Positions 1-12,878 of a stretch of DNA of 64,000 nt are shown here, piece by piece. A program made the translations under genes and the position numbers. The notes under the pieces are model-generated. The model did no database searches and was not told the origin of the DNA. It was given only the letters and a program-made list of their open reading frames with translations. The stretch is taken from contig JAWHQI010000049.1 of the NCBI GenBank assembly GCA_033032865.1, positions 5,022,001 through 5,086,000 of the forward strand, written 5' to 3'. Positions within the stretch are counted from its first letter, which is position 1; the number at the start of each line of letters is the position of its first letter. Source of the stretch: Dactylorhiza incarnata (taxonomy: Eukaryota; Streptophyta; Magnoliopsida; Asparagales; Orchidaceae).

Positions 1-1551
1 ATTTGTTTTGTTTCCGAAATAGAACCAAAAAATGTTTCCACTGCTTTAAATGATGAATTTTGGTTTTTGGCTATGAATGAAGAGTTAGAACAATTTGAGC
101 GACATAATGTTTGGAAATTAGTTGAAAGACCATCTAATCACCCGATTGTAGGTGTAAAATGGATTTTTAAAAATAAATTAGATGGTGAGTCAAGAATCTC
201 TAGAAATAAAGCACGATTAGTAGCATAAGGATATTCTCAAATCGAGGGGATAGATTTTGATGAATTTTTTGCACCCGTTACTAGATTAGAGTCTATAAGA
301 ATTTTTCTAGCATTTGCAAGCTTTAAAAGAATAAAACTATTTCAAATGGATGTGAAAAGTGCTTTTATAAACGGGTTTGTAAAAGAAGAAGTTTATGTTG
401 AACAACCCCCCGGTTTTATTAGTGAAAAATTTCCAAATCATATTTATAAACAAGAGAAAGCGCTTTATGGTTTAAAACAAGCGCCCCATGCATGGTTTGA
501 AAGACTTACATCATTTTTATTAAAGCACAGTTATATTATGGGAAGTGCGGATAATACTCTCTTCATTAAGCACAACAATGATGATATAATTATTTTACAA
601 ATATATGTTGATGATATTATTTTTGGATCTATTAATGAAGAGATGTGTAAAGAAGTTATTTTAGTGATGAAAAATGAATTTGAAATGAGTCTTGTAGGAG
701 AACTTTCTTATTTCCTTGGTTTTCAAATATCACAAAGAATTGATGGTATCTTTGTATGTCAAACTAAATATGTCCATGATATGCTTAAACGTTTTGGATT
801 TGAAAACCTTAAACATGCTTCTACACCAATGAGTGCATCACTAAAATTAGGAAAAGATGAATCAGGAATTTCAATAGATCAAACTTTATATAGAGGTATG
901 ATAGGATCTCTACTTTATCTAAGTGCAACTAGACCTGATATTATGTTTGTCGTATGCTTATGTGCTCGATTTCAAGCCAATCCAAAAGAACCTCATTTAA
1001 AAGCTGTAAAATGAATTTTTAGATATCTCATTGGGTCATCTAGATTAGGATTATGGTACCCGCACAATAATTCATTCACACTTCACGGCTACTCCAATTC
1101 AGACTATGCCGGTTGTTCACTTGATAGAAAAAGCACTAACAGTACTTCTCATTTTCTAGGACCTTCATTAGTTGCATGGTCTAGTAGGAAACAAAATTTG
1201 GTTGCACTCTCCACCACGGAGGCCGAATACATTGCATTAGGGAGTTGTTGTGCACAAGCTCTATGGATGAGCCAAACTTTTGAGGACTTTAGTTTTCATC
1301 TAAAACTTATTGAACTAAAATGTGACATCAAAAGTGCCATTGATCTCAAAAATAATCTGGTACACCACTCTAGATCCAAACATATAGATGTGCGTCATCA
1401 TTTCATAAGGGATCACATTAAAAAGGAAAATGTAAGGATTAATTTCATTGGCACGGACTCTCAACTTGCTGATATATTTACTAAACCTCTTCCCGATGCA
1501 AGGTTTCAAATGTTAAGGTTGGAATTAGGAGTCTTAGACATCTTAGGATGA
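1..1551 (+). pseudogene. E1 pol remnant: reverse transcriptase and RNase H
   Basis: The C-terminal part of a copia Pol polyprotein, which copies the element's RNA to DNA and degrades the RNA strand. One frame runs through the whole stretch, broken by a TAA at 226-228 and a TGA at 1012-1014. In order I see the RT start (GVKWIFKNKLDG), [30 protein letters not shown], the catalytic YVDDIIFGS near 604-630, GSLLYLSATRPDI, then RNase H with the ALSTTEAEYIAL box near 1201-1236, HIDVRHHFIRDH and ADIFTKPL near the end. The RNase H entry is weakened: the usual YSDADYAG box reads YSNSDYAG. Integrase, protease and gag would lie upstream, outside the window. Two stops in a family normally translated as one polyprotein mean this copy is dead. 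Confidence 0.93.
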
Positions 1552-3381
1552 ATAACATGTAAAACGCTAATGTTTTATGCAATTTGAGCAATCAAAACAT
1601 CTCTGAATATTACACAATTTCTGCATAAGACTACTCTTAAGACCCCTAATCAATATCAAAAATCAGATTTTTAAAATTCTTACAAAATCATGTACTGTTT
1701 CCAGCGCTAGCGATAGCGCCGACGCTAGCGTGGGTTTGTGATTTTTCTGTTTTTTGAAATTTCTAAAAATCTACAAAAATATGTTAGTTTATATGTACAA
1801 ATTTATTTTTGTGTTTCTGTCTATTTTATTTTTATTTGCATTATGAAAAATCAACTACAAAAATTCAAAATTCAAAAATACAAAAATATGTTTGTGTGAT
1901 TTTTTTTCTGTTTTTTTTCATTAAAAATTTTTCAAAACAACATAAAACTGTATAATCTTTATTGCTAATATCAAGCATGAATGAATTCTATTATTTAGAA
2001 TTCTTTACAATGTTAAAATTTATTCCTTGAAATTACTATGAACATTGTTTCGTTTATCATGCTTTGATATATCTATTTAAAGTGCATCAATTGTATTGAA
2101 AAATATGTGTAGAACCAAGCTTAGCATGCCTCTAAGTATGAGTAAATGTATTATGATTGATAATGATACCTTTCACTCACTTATTTTTGGTAATCAACAT
2201 GTGTGTTTAAATCTAAAAATGCTAGCTTGTGTATTGTATTTATACAATGAATTAAAACTTGCATAAGTTTATTGCCTACACTACATTTGAATTGCACTTA
2301 TGAAATTTAGAAAGTGGTTAAAGTTAAAAATTTGGGTTTGCAAAACAAGTGTATTCGGAGAATGTTGTCTCACAAATGTGAACAAAGAATTATATATGTA
2401 GACAAATATAACTACACCAAGCACTACTTGAACCTCCTGATAAGTCTTCATAAGCATTGTGAGGTTGAGCACCTTGGAAAGAATAGTAAAGTGTCTTGTG
2501 CAAACCTTTGTTACTACACCACTTTGCTAAAAACTATGTGCATTAAAAGTTTGTGAAAGTAATTAACTTGTGTTTTATTGTGCACTTTACTTTCCATATG
2601 TCTTGTATTTTGTTGATTTAAATCAATTGTTTACATTGCCCAAAATACACTTATGTGCACATCATTCTCTTTCATAACACTTCTTCTCATGAGTATTAGA
2701 TTCTAATGCTTTATCTATACTACTCTGTATAAAAAAAATGCACTAGATACCTAGCATGATCTCTACAATGTTTTGGTATCTCTTGAACTTAAATTTAAGT
2801 AACATTGTAGTATAATCTCCTTTTGATATGTTCATTTCATGCTTGGTATCTTTATGAAAAAACTTTGAGATTTCAAAGGTTAAAACATCTTTCAATTTTT
2901 TGAACTAAAACTCATATTTTTACTTGTGTTTTTCATGCTTACAAAAAAAGATGTTTCTTATAATCTTCCGCTTGCTTACAAACTTATCTTTTTATTTTGA
3001 AATCTCTTATATACTATGCTTAAACTCTTTATCATTTCATATATTACAAAAGCTCGATCATGCTTTATCATTTATAAGAAATGCCTCCTCACTACCCTCA
3101 CCCCACCTTCTTTTGATAATACCAAAAGGGGGAGATTAATTGAAGAAATCTATATAGGAGAAATATAGAAGATTAAGGGGAGAATAATTCATGTAATCTA
3201 TCATTTAGGGGGAGTAAAACATAAATTGCATTTATGTAGGGGGGCATTAAGATAGGGGGAGTATGCACATTATCATGCTTATCATATACTATAGTTGCAC
3301 TATCATCTTGCTTATCCTATACTATAAACACTATTGTTGATTTCTTGCTAAGTGGATTTGTTATTATCAAAAGGGGGAGAT
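1552..3381 (+). other. E1 3' untranslated region
   Basis: About 1.8 kb of AT-rich sequence between the pol stop and the 3' LTR. No ORF here looks like a protein; the short ones are composition artefacts. A GCTAGCG-rich patch near 1703-1733 resembles the GCTAGCGCTA patch in the LTR of the same element near 45018-45030. Several GGGGGAG tracts (near 3127, 3208 and 3256) resemble the polypurine tract itself. SIRE-type elements often carry an accessory ORF at this place; I cannot find one in this copy. Confidence 0.6.
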
Positions 3382-3418
3382 TGTTGGACATGTGTGGGGG
3401 AGATTGTTGGACATGTGT
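3373..3418 (+). repeat. 23-bp tandem duplication across the polypurine tract and LTR start of E1
   Basis: The unit begins GGGGGAGATTGTTGGACATG and occurs twice back to back, 3373-3395 and 3396-3418, with no mismatch. It spans the plus-strand primer tract and the first bases of the 3' LTR, giving two possible LTR starts, 3382 and 3405. Confidence 0.95.
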
Positions 3419-3487
3419 GTCACATCCCTTTGTTTGAGAATAATAAATCCCAAATTGTATTTGATCTTGCTTGTCGTGTGTTTATAG
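3382..3487 (+). repeat. E1 3' LTR, left piece
   Basis: Begins TGTTGGACATG directly after the purine tract and stops at the E2 insertion point, where the TSD TATAG (3483-3487) is found. The LTR resumes at 44669. Confidence 0.85.
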
Positions 3488-5596
3488 TGTAACACCCCCA
3501 TCCATTAAGAAGCATATGACAGAAGGTCCGGCCGGGGACCCACGCCATACACTACCAAACAAATGGGAACGTCACTTAATTGAAATACCAAATGACACTA
3601 AACAACGAACCTAACTCAGAGCATTCTATGCGGAAGCAAAAGAGAGAGAGATCGGATAAACCCCAAAACTCGTACCCGGGTATGTCCACTTCTAATAATA
3701 GGAATAAAAGGTTTTACACAAAAAAAGAGGCACGACGGCCTTACAGTTTACCAACATCGGCGCGTAGGCCGACCATACATAAAAAGCAAACGACATCAAA
3801 AGGCCTTCAAGGGCCGCAGCATCGCATGGGCTTCAGCCCACTAAGAGCCCGCTATGTTCCCGCTCGGTCCAGCACCTGTACGACAAGCCCACCAAAAACG
3901 GTGGCAAAACAGGGCAACGGTCAGCTAAAGCTGACCAAATTATAACGACCCCACCCCTTCGAGGGGATGGCAGTTCTAACCATCCCTGCAACAGTCTCAA
4001 CAGCATATATATACAAGAGTTCGACTAGCAAAGTCCACAGCGGTTCATACATATGCAACATCACAAACGTGGGAATGGCCCCCACGTCCCGTGCTCTCAG
4101 GCACTCTTTGGTGTACTCCGCCTTCCACCACCATCCACTCTTGATGGCTTTGCCCTTCGAGGCTAAAGCCGGTGGCCCGAATACCAGGGCGCTCCCGTAC
4201 TTTAATTGTGAACAATCCGTAGTCCGAAAGACTCTTTCCCATTGCCTCCCGACGTAATGTACGAGCCTTACTAGTCATGTGCTGCAATGGTGCGGTTTCA
4301 GGTTCGCCAAATGCCCGTTGTTCACAGCTCTCATTGTACAACACGAAGAGCGGGTATGGCGTCCCCTCAGCCCAGGTATTCTAAATTAGCCGGCCCTACG
4401 GGCCGCTAAGTCATCCACCAGGACACCCTCACAGGTCGGGCACACAGGCCTCAGGTCTTCTCAATAGGTGGGCACAACAAAATCACCAGAACCAAGTCTG
4501 GGAGCTGTCGCCTGGCGATATTCAATATCGCCAGCGACAGTAAACAGAACTCCTTTTCTGCTTCTAACATCAGGTGCTTCCCGGGGCACACCCCCAGGCG
4601 TTGCTGCGCATGCAGTAGCACTCTCTAGTCCTATGAAACAGGATATCAACACGGAGTTTTCCCCCGGCACGCACAATATAAAAAACCATCACCAATCCGG
4701 ACGAACCATCTCGGATGGGCTTCACACAGCGCGCCTACGTCCATTTCACGCATGGACTCTACATGAATGCAAGATTTGACGGGGATAACACAAATCGACC
4801 CGTCGGAGGCCACGACCTCACCCTTTTGGGTAGGGGCCTCAACGATGCACAGAACGGACTAGAACATGTCCAAATGAGGGTAAAGAGAATCGTTACCCTT
4901 GCGAGCCGCTTCAGAGCCATAGGTTGAATGCACGGATTTGGTTTCCGCACACCGGTCCGAGCTCCGAAATGACCACGTGAGTTCTTCCTCGCACTTCGCC
5001 GGCCAAGCACGAGCTCCACGGCTGCGCACACAGCAACACCCAACCCAAATGGGTCGGCCTTCTCCTAGCCGGCGGCGGCCGAGACAAAGAGAGGAGGAGG
5101 GGCTTTGCTGCCCTTGCACCAACCGACGGGAGAGGATGCGAACGGGAAGTTGGGTCCTCCTTGCCCTAGGCGGCGATGGCAAGAAGGGAGGAAGGCGTTC
5201 GTTCGGGCTTCCCTGCTCCAGGCGACGACGAGAGAGAGAGGGGAGAGATCGGGGCTGCTCCTCCTTACTCTAGGACGATGGGGAGAGAGGGATCGAGAGA
5301 GAGAGGGGGGAGATCGGGGCTGCTCCTCCTTACTCTAGGCCGACAGCGAGAGAGGGATCGAGAGAGAGGAGGGGAGATCGGGAGGTGGGTTTTGCGGCTG
5401 CTCCAAAAGAACGAGAAAGAGGGAGGGAGATCGGGAATGAGAGGGAGAGGGGAGGTATTAGGGGTTTTATTAAAACCCTAGCCCATCCGTGCTATCTGTA
5501 CCCCAACCCCCTATTCGCACCCCAAACTCCACTATTCGCAGACCGCTCCTCTATCCGCACACTGAAAACCGAATTAAATCAATTCGGGGCGTTACA
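3488..5596 (-). repeat. E2 3' LTR (2109 bp)
   Basis: Matches 41133-44663 in order and sequence once the solo LTR in the latter is removed. It also keeps about 90 bp (near 4030-4130) that the 5' LTR has lost. 5220-5465 is a purine-rich GAGAGAGGG block with repeated copies of a GATCGGGGCTGCTCC-type unit. Overlapping long ORFs in this block on both strands are a composition effect. The minus-strand polypurine tract AAGGGGGAGAGAATT abuts the LTR at 5597-5611. Confidence 0.93.
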
Positions 5597-5690
5597 ATTC
5601 TCTCCCCCTTAAAGAAATTTCGTCCCGAAATTTTAAGCACAAACAACGAAATGAAATTCGTCATACCTGAGTAAACAAGTCAGGGTACTC

Positions 5691-7432
5691 CTAACGCATG
5701 ATCTCTTCTGGCTCCCAAGAGAGCTCCTCGCGGCCACAATTGTCCCAACAGACTCTCACCATTTTGATGGTCTTTCTCCGCAATTGCCGAATATCAGCAT
5801 CAATAATGCAAACCGGACTCACCTTGGTAGTTAGGCTACTCTCCACTGGCACACTAACGGCCTCCAACACAGATTCAGGCTCTCGCACCGCCTTCCTCAA
5901 CACAGAGATATGGAAGACATCATGCAACCCACTCAGCTCAGTCGACAAAGCAAGTCGGTAAGCTGCTTGGCCGATGCGCTCAGTGATCTCGAATGGCCCT
6001 ACATACCTCGGACTCAGCTTTTTCAAGCGTCGGATCCTCGACACTCCTTTGAAAGGCTTTATCTTCAAGTATACCCAATCGCCAACGGCAAACTGGACGT
6101 CGCGGTGCTTCGCATTATAGTACTTCGCCTGCCTATCCTGCGCAACCAAAAGCCTCTCCCGGATCATACGTACCGTCGAAGTCGCCTCTTCGACGTCTTT
6201 CCTCTTGAAGAGCTTCGTCTCGCCCGTTTCCGCCCAAGCTAAGGGAGTGCGGCACTTCCTGCCATAGAGGGCCTCGAAAGGCGCCATCTGAATACACGCC
6301 TGGTAGTTGTTGTTGTATGCGAACTCAGCAAGAAAGAGGTGATCTTCCCACCCCTTACCGAAATCCAGGACGCACATCCGGAGCATGTCCTCCATAGTCC
6401 TATTGGTACGATCAGTTTGGCCATCCGTCTGAGGATGAAAGGCCGTGCTAAACTGCAGCTTCGTACCCAATAGACGGTTGATTAGCCTCCAGTCGCTCGA
6501 AGTAAAGCGTCCATCTCGATCACTGACGATGCTACAGGGCACACCGTGCAATCGTACTATTGTATCAACATACACCTTCGCCAACTTCTCCACCGAGTCA
6601 TCCCTCCGGCTGGGGAGAAAGTGCGCCACCTTCGTCAGCCGGTCTACGACTACCCAGATGGCATCGTTCCCGCTCTGCGATCTCGGCAGCCCATGCATGA
6701 AATCCATGGAAACATCATCGAATTTCCACTCTGGAACTGGTAATGACTTCAAAAAGCCACCGGGCTTCTGACATTCCGCCTTCACTAGCGCACAAGTGTG
6801 GCACTTGGCCACGTAGTGAGCGATGTCCCTCTTCATACCTGGCCACCAGAAAAGGACCTTCATGTCCTTGTACATCTTCGTGCTCCCCGGATGAACTGAA
6901 TACCTGGTACGATGCGCCTCGTACATCAACTCATCGTGCAGCTCACCCAACTTGGGGTTGCACAAACGGTCGCCTCTCCACAGCAACCCATCACGCACCT
7001 GAAACTGGGCATCCGGCCCACCACCAGCCTCCTCCGCGTAGCGCTTTAAACTCGGATTGAGTTCTAAAGCCTGGCGGACTCTATCTGCGAGGTCGTACTG
7101 TACCTCAGTCCAACTCAAACAAGCACCGGCACTGCTCCTCTTCTATACGCAAGAAATACCCAAGGCCTCCAGGTCACGTATCAGGTGCTCATCATGCATT
7201 TGAATCCAGTTGGCATGCGCTGGAGCCCTGCGACTGAGTGCATCTGCGACAACATTTCCCTTCACGGGAGTGTAGTGGATCTCGAAGGTGTAGTCCCCAA
7301 GGAACTACATCCACCTCTGCTGCCTCATATTCAGCCCCTTCTGCGTCAGAAGGTACTTCATGCTCTTATGGTCCATGAAGATGTCGATCTTCAGGCCATA
7401 CACATAATGCCGCCAAAGCTTCAGGGCAAATA
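5691..7432 (-). pseudogene. E2 pol, 3' part: end of RNase H, integrase, chromodomain-like tail
   Basis: 5691-7118 is an open frame of 475 codons. It holds the HHCC zinc-binding region of integrase (HRTRYSVHPGS ... CHTCALVKAEC, about residues 69-115) and the catalytic core with MDFMHGLP and VSDRDGRFTS. The usual GQTER box reads GQTDRTN, so the catalytic Glu is replaced by Asp. The end, WDNCGREELSWEPEEIMR, resembles a degenerate chromodomain, which in chromoviruses steers integration to chromatin. Between 7119 and 7432 lies the end of RNase H ([14 protein letters not shown]), broken by stops near 7303-7305 and 7143-7145. The reading continues on the other side of E3 at 38106. Confidence 0.92.
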
Positions 7433-8723
7433 TGTGAAATTTTTTGAAAGACCTTTATGAAGTGAAGCAGGAGCTAGTCAACTTAGAGATACTAGCCAAC
7501 AACAACCAGAAACAAATGGATGCAAACAAACGATCTTTATTGATAGCAACTTCAGGTTACAAAGCAAGGCATGCTTGGCGAGACATGATTTCGACAGCAC
7601 ATACACCAAAGGGAAAATTACAAAGTTGAAGATAACTTGAGACCGCTCTGACCGCGCGATCTCCCTGCGATCTCAATAGCTGCCAGACCGCAGCGACTTG
7701 ACGATCACAGAACACCACCAGCTCGCTGATCAGACCGCACCCTTCCTTTCTTCCGAACTCCTGATTCTCCCGAACTCCAGCACCACAACTCCAAGCCGCA
7801 GACCGCCCGAACACTTTCAGAGGAAGAGGTGATCGCTGCTGCCCGCACTATCCGCAGAAGCTGCATAAGAGAAGTTCAATCAGAAGACCGCCCAGTCAAA
7901 TAAACAGAGACCGCAGGAATTAGGCGAACTCAGCTTACACTTGGTGTGTCTTAGTTATGCTGCAATAGTGGCCTCCTATTTATAGGCGCGGGACCTGATC
8001 CAGTCACCACCCAATGAGATAGGATCACCACCCCCCAGACCGCTCGACCTGACCGGTCACCCCGCGCGATCAGCAACATTACTTCTGCTTCATTTTGGTG
8101 AACCCGCCAGCTTCAATGTCGCCATGAGAGACCGCCACTCTCACAGTAGACCGCGACTCCACAAGGAGCTCGCCAGACCGCCCGAAGCTGTTCACCACCT
8201 GTGTTCGCCCGAGACCGCGAACACAGCCAGTTCGCCATCAGACTGTGAACTCCTGTCCGCATGCCGATCTCCTCCTGAGACCGCGAACAGCGTCCAGCTC
8301 GCATACCAGTCTCCTCCTAAGACCGCGAACTTAGACCGCGCGACTAAGTCCCTTAGTCCGCGAATATACCAGAAAGGCCCGGTCAGCCACCAGACTGCAT
8401 TCTGAAGAAACCTGGATCAAGCTGTGCGGTCACACCAGACCGCCACAGCCTTGAAGAGGACAGCACGCCACGCGGTCACGCACAGACCGCGCACTCCTGA
8501 AGACGAACAGCCCACCACGCGGTCAGAGACAGACCGCGCGGCCTTCACCTTCAGCCGCCTTGAACCTATACCAGCGGTCATGCCAGGAGACCGCAGCTAG
8601 GCTTAGACCAGCCAAACCGCAGAGGCAGACCGCCAGGTCATGCGGTCACACCAGACCGCCCGACCTCCTCCTGACCGCCCAGGTCCAAGAGCCCTCCAAA
8701 CTTCCACTTCAACAATTTCAACA
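7433..8723 (-). repeat. E3 3' LTR (1291 bp)
   Basis: Same sequence as the two pieces of the 5' LTR. The U3 side (8100-8690) is crowded with GACCGC/GCGGTC words on both strands. The TATA box lies at 7976-7987 on the minus strand. Confidence 0.95.
7976..8690 (-). promoter_or_regulatory. E3 LTR promoter: GACCGC/GCGGTC array plus TATA box
   Basis: On the minus strand a dense array of GCGGTC and its complement GACCGC (roughly 8000-8690) precedes CCTATAAATAGG (7987-7976). The 5' LTR has the same array, with its TATA-like box at 13421-13432. Function as a promoter is inferred from position. Confidence 0.65.
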
Positions 8724-11700
8724 CTCCCCCTTGAAGTGGGAAGTTGAAACTAGCCCCAGTAAGCTCCTTAGCCGTGAGAACGGTCCCTTTGCCAGCGCCT
8801 TTGTGAAGATGTCCGCGACATTGTCCGCACTCCGCACATGCCCGACCGAAAGAGATCCCTCCAGAACCTTCTCCCGTATGAAGTGATGCTCGATCTCAAT
8901 ATACTTGGTCCTCGCGTGACAAACTGGATTGGTTACCAGTTTGAGAGCACTCTCGTTGTCACCGCGTAGCAGAGTCGGCTCCCGAACCTCCTTGTGGATG
9001 TCTCCCACCAACCTCCTAAGCCAGATGGCTTCCTGAGCTGCCAAGGCCGAAGCCTTGTATTCCGCTTCCGTGGTGGAGACCGACACGGAATCCTGCTTCT
9101 TGTTGCACCATGATATAGCTGTAGGGCCCGCCATGAAGACAAATCCAGATGTCGACTTCCGATCATCTGAATCTCCCCCATAGTCAGCATCCATGTACCC
9201 GTGCACCTCAAAGTCTGCATCCCTCCTATATAGGAGACCCATGTCCAAGGTCGCCTTGACATACTTCAGAATGTTCTTGGCTACTAGCAGATGAGGTACC
9301 CGTGGCTCCGCCATATATAGACTCACTCTGCCAACTGCATATGCAATATCCGGCCTCGTGATCGTCAGATAGATTAAGCTCCCAACCAGAGCTCGGAACA
9401 TCAACGGATCTTGCATAATCCTCCCCTCATCCTTCCGAAGCTTCATGGCCTTCTCCAGAGGTGTGGAAGTGCACTTCCCTTCCTTCATGCCGAATCGCTC
9501 TACGATCCGCTCCGCATATCCGGCCTGGGTCACCAGCACTCCACCTTCCTTCCTCTGCACCTCGAGTCCAAGGAAGTGGTGAAGCTCACCTAAGTCCTTC
9601 ATCTCGAACCTGATAGACAGCTCGGCACGAAGATGTGCTACTTCCTCCTTCGAGTTCCCCATAACGATCATATCGTCGACGTATAACAGCACGATGACCT
9701 GAAGCTCCCCGCTCTTCTTGACGAACAAGCTTGAGTCTGAGTCCGAAGCACCAAATCCACAGAATAAGAGATATTCTGCGATCTTCCCGTACCATGCCCT
9801 CGGCGCTTGCTTCAACCCATACAGGGCCTTCTTCAGTTTGCAGACATGCTCCGAAAAATCTTCAGACACAAAGCCTGGTGGCTGGACCATGAAGATGTCC
9901 TTGTCAATCTCTCCGTACAAGAAAGCGTTCTTGACGTCAAGCTGCCAAATCTCCCATCCACTGAACGCCGCCAAGGCAATGATGAACCGAACTGAAGTCA
10001 TTTTTTCCACCGGACTGAATGTCTCCTCGTAGTCTTCACCGTACTGCTGCGAGAATCCCCGAGCTACAAGACGAGCCTTGTACCGCTCGATGCTGCCGTC
10101 AGCTTTCTTCTTCAGCTTGTAGACCCACTTGCATGTTACAGGAGTGGTGCCCTTGGGCTTGGGCATAAGAGACCAGGTCTCATTCTTTTCGAGAGCTGCC
10201 ATCTCTTCTTGCATTGCAACGTCCCACTCCTTCACGCCTCTGGCCTTCTCAAAGCTTGACGGCTCCCTCTCATCCAAGGGACCAGCGAAGAAACATGAGA
10301 CGAAGCTCACCGCATTTCCTCCTGTATAGCGATCAGGGGCGACGATCGCACGCTTTGACCTTCTCAGCTCCTTCCCCTGAACCGCATTATCTCCAGCTGC
10401 TTCTTCCCTAGCTCCTCTTCCATACATGCTAGGAGCATCGCTCCCCCTGCTCCCTGAACCAGAAGCCCCCGTCTCGGAACTAGAAGGAGATGGACCACCT
10501 GGTGACACAGGTAGCTCCACCTGAAGATCCTCCACAGCTTTCTCTAGCACCTCCACCCTGCTCTCTGGTAGCTCCACATCAGAAGACCCCTTGTAAGATG
10601 TCACCTCATCGAACACGACATCGCGATATACTACAAACCTCCGCGTCTCCGGGTCCATGCACTTCCATCCTTTCTTCCGCTCATCGTATCCCACGAAGAC
10701 TAGCTTCCTTGCTTTCGCATCTAGCTTCATCCGAAGAGCATCTGGAACATGCACATAGCAGGTGGAACCAAACACCCTAAGGTGTGCCACGCTTGGCTTC
10801 TCCTTGAACATCATCTCATGTGGAGTCAAAATGTTGATGGGGCTCAGAGGCATCCTGTTGATGACGTAGGCAGCACAAGACATTCCCTCCGCCCAGAAGG
10901 ACTTTGGGATGCTCTTGGAATGCAGCCAACACTTGCAGGTCTCCGTCAGATGACGGATCTTCCACTCTGCAACTCCGTTCTGCTGTGGAGTTTGTGCACA
11001 AGTGAGCTCCCTCCGGATGCCTGCCTTCCTGCAAACGGTAGAGAACTCACTGGAGGTGAACTCCCCTCCATTGTCAGTCCTCAGCTTCTTCACCCGCAGT
11101 CTTAGCCGACCCTCCACGAGCTCCTTGAACTCCACAAACTTGGCAAACGCCTCCGCCTTCTCCTTCAGGAAATAAACCCAGACATATCTGGTGTAATCAT
11201 CGATCAACACCAGCATATATCTGCTGCCTCCGAGGCTTGGGGTAGTAGTTGGTCCCATCAAGTCACCGTGGATGCACTCCAACGACACACTACTCCTCGT
11301 CTGCGACTTGTCAAACGGTAGTCGATGAGACTTGCCGAACTGACATCCCGCGCAAACATGACCTTCTCCGTAGGAAGATATACTTGGCAGGCCCTTGACC
11401 AGACCTCTCACCGCCATAGCTTTCAGCTTGTCCATCCCTACGTGCCCCAACCTCTCTTGCCATATCACGGCACCTTCATTCATCTTCATCTTGTCAACGA
11501 ATAAACTTGTCGATAAAACAAACAAGTCCTTTGCCCGTCTCCCAACATGAACGACCTCGGCCTTCACAACCTCAACATTGCGTAGAAACTTCACTTCTGT
11601 TGGGCCGAACAGAACGTGATACCCAGCGTCTACAGCGTTGGTCACGTAGAAAAGGTTTTTCTTCATACCAAGCACATGATAGACACTCTTCAATGTAAGT

Positions 11701-12791
11701 GGCCCTCTATCACTGCCCAAAGAAACAACCCCCACCTTCTCTACTGGATGCACAGTATTATCAGCAGTAATGATTGCATTGTTACCTGTATAGGGCTGTG
11801 CAGAAGAAAGCTTTGACTCATCTCCGGTGAGGTGATGACCACACCCCGAGTCCACGATCCAGTCCTCTTGATAGTTGGTAGAAGCCGAGGCTCCAACTGA
11901 AGCCGAGAAGGCTCCTCCCCATCCTCCATCAATTTGCCTGGTCTCCACTTCCTCCTTTCCATCAACATGCCCAGACTGAGTAACCAACTTGCAATCCCTC
12001 TTTATGTGGCCAAACTTGCCACACTTGTAGCACTTCGGACCTTCTCCCTTCTTCTTCCCGTCAGCCTTGGGAGCATACCCCCTTTCCTGCTGCCCAGAAG
12101 TTGAAGGCCCATAGACTCCTCCAACGGTTATCTTCTTCTTATCCCACTTCTTCTTCTTGCCTGAGAAGAGCACTTCGCCATCTCCCCCAGCCACCGACAT
12201 CCCCGCCATCTGCCTTGCCAAACTTTCTTGCGACGCAAACAAGTTCTCCAGCTCCAACAGAGATGGCTGATTTGCCCATCCCTGCACTTACGTCACAAAG
12301 GCAACATATTCCTTTCGCAAGCCGCGGATGATGTTCCTCTTCAGCTTCGCCTCGGAGATAGGCTCATCAGGATCCAATGCTGAGATTTCAGCGCACAAGT
12401 TCTTCATCTTCAGAGAGAAAGTGGAGATAGAAAGATCACCCTGAGCCGACCTTGCCAGCTCATTCTCCAAGAATTGTAGCCTCGCTACATTCTTCTTGTT
12501 AAACAGCCCATCCAGGGCTCTCCAAATCTCCGCAGCCGATCCACATCCCAAAATGTGATCAAACAGATCAGGTGAGATTGCCCTCTTCAGAGTGAACTCT
12601 GCCTTCGCATTCGTCCTCCTCCAAGTTCTCACCTCGGCTCCATTATCCCCTTCCGGGACAACTTCCTGCGTCTGATCTCCTCCAACAACCTCCCAGAGGT
12701 CCTCACCTAGAAGATAGCTTTGCATACACGACTTCCACTTCTTGAAGTTAGTCGACGTATGCATCTCAATTCCAAGAACCCTCGCTTCCAT
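8718..12791 (-). pseudogene. E3 gag-pol polyprotein with one in-frame stop
   Basis: One frame of about 1357 codons makes coat protein and enzymes. 12791-12291 is the gag N-terminus (starts MEARVLGIEMHTSTNFKKW; UBN2-type gag). A TAA at 12290-12288 interrupts it. After the stop come the gag zinc knuckle CYKCGKFGHIKRDC (12032-11991), protease DSGCGHH, integrase HHCC (CAGCQFGKSHRLPF) with catalytic GDLMGP, RTDNGGEF and TPQQNGVAEW, RT with YVDDMIVMG near 9680, and RNase H with GYMDADYGG, STTEAEYKA and ADIFTKAL. The stop codon TGA at 8720-8718 lies inside the LTR, and the polypurine tract AAGGGGGAG encodes the last residues. Apart from the TAA all catalytic motifs look intact, so one point change explains the loss. 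It could still be supplied in trans. Confidence 0.93.
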
Positions 12792-12862
12792 TGCTCTACC
12801 ACTGCTTCCTTCTTCACAAAGGTGATGGCTACTCTAAGTAACTCACTGCTCAACCACTCCAA

Positions 12863-12878
12863 CCTCCCTCTGATACCA
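12863..12878 (-). promoter_or_regulatory. E3 primer-binding site (initiator tRNA-Met type)
   Basis: TGGTATCAGAGGGAGG on the minus strand directly follows the 5' LTR end. TGGTATCAGA is the core complementary to the 3' end of initiator tRNA-Met, used by most plant copia elements. Confidence 0.88.

Noticed and set aside
4938..5481. Overlapping Arg/Gly-rich ORFs in the E2 LTR (and at 43992-44548).
   Set aside because: Three frames and both strands are open because the block is purine-rich GAGAGGG repeat. The two LTR copies do not keep any one frame.
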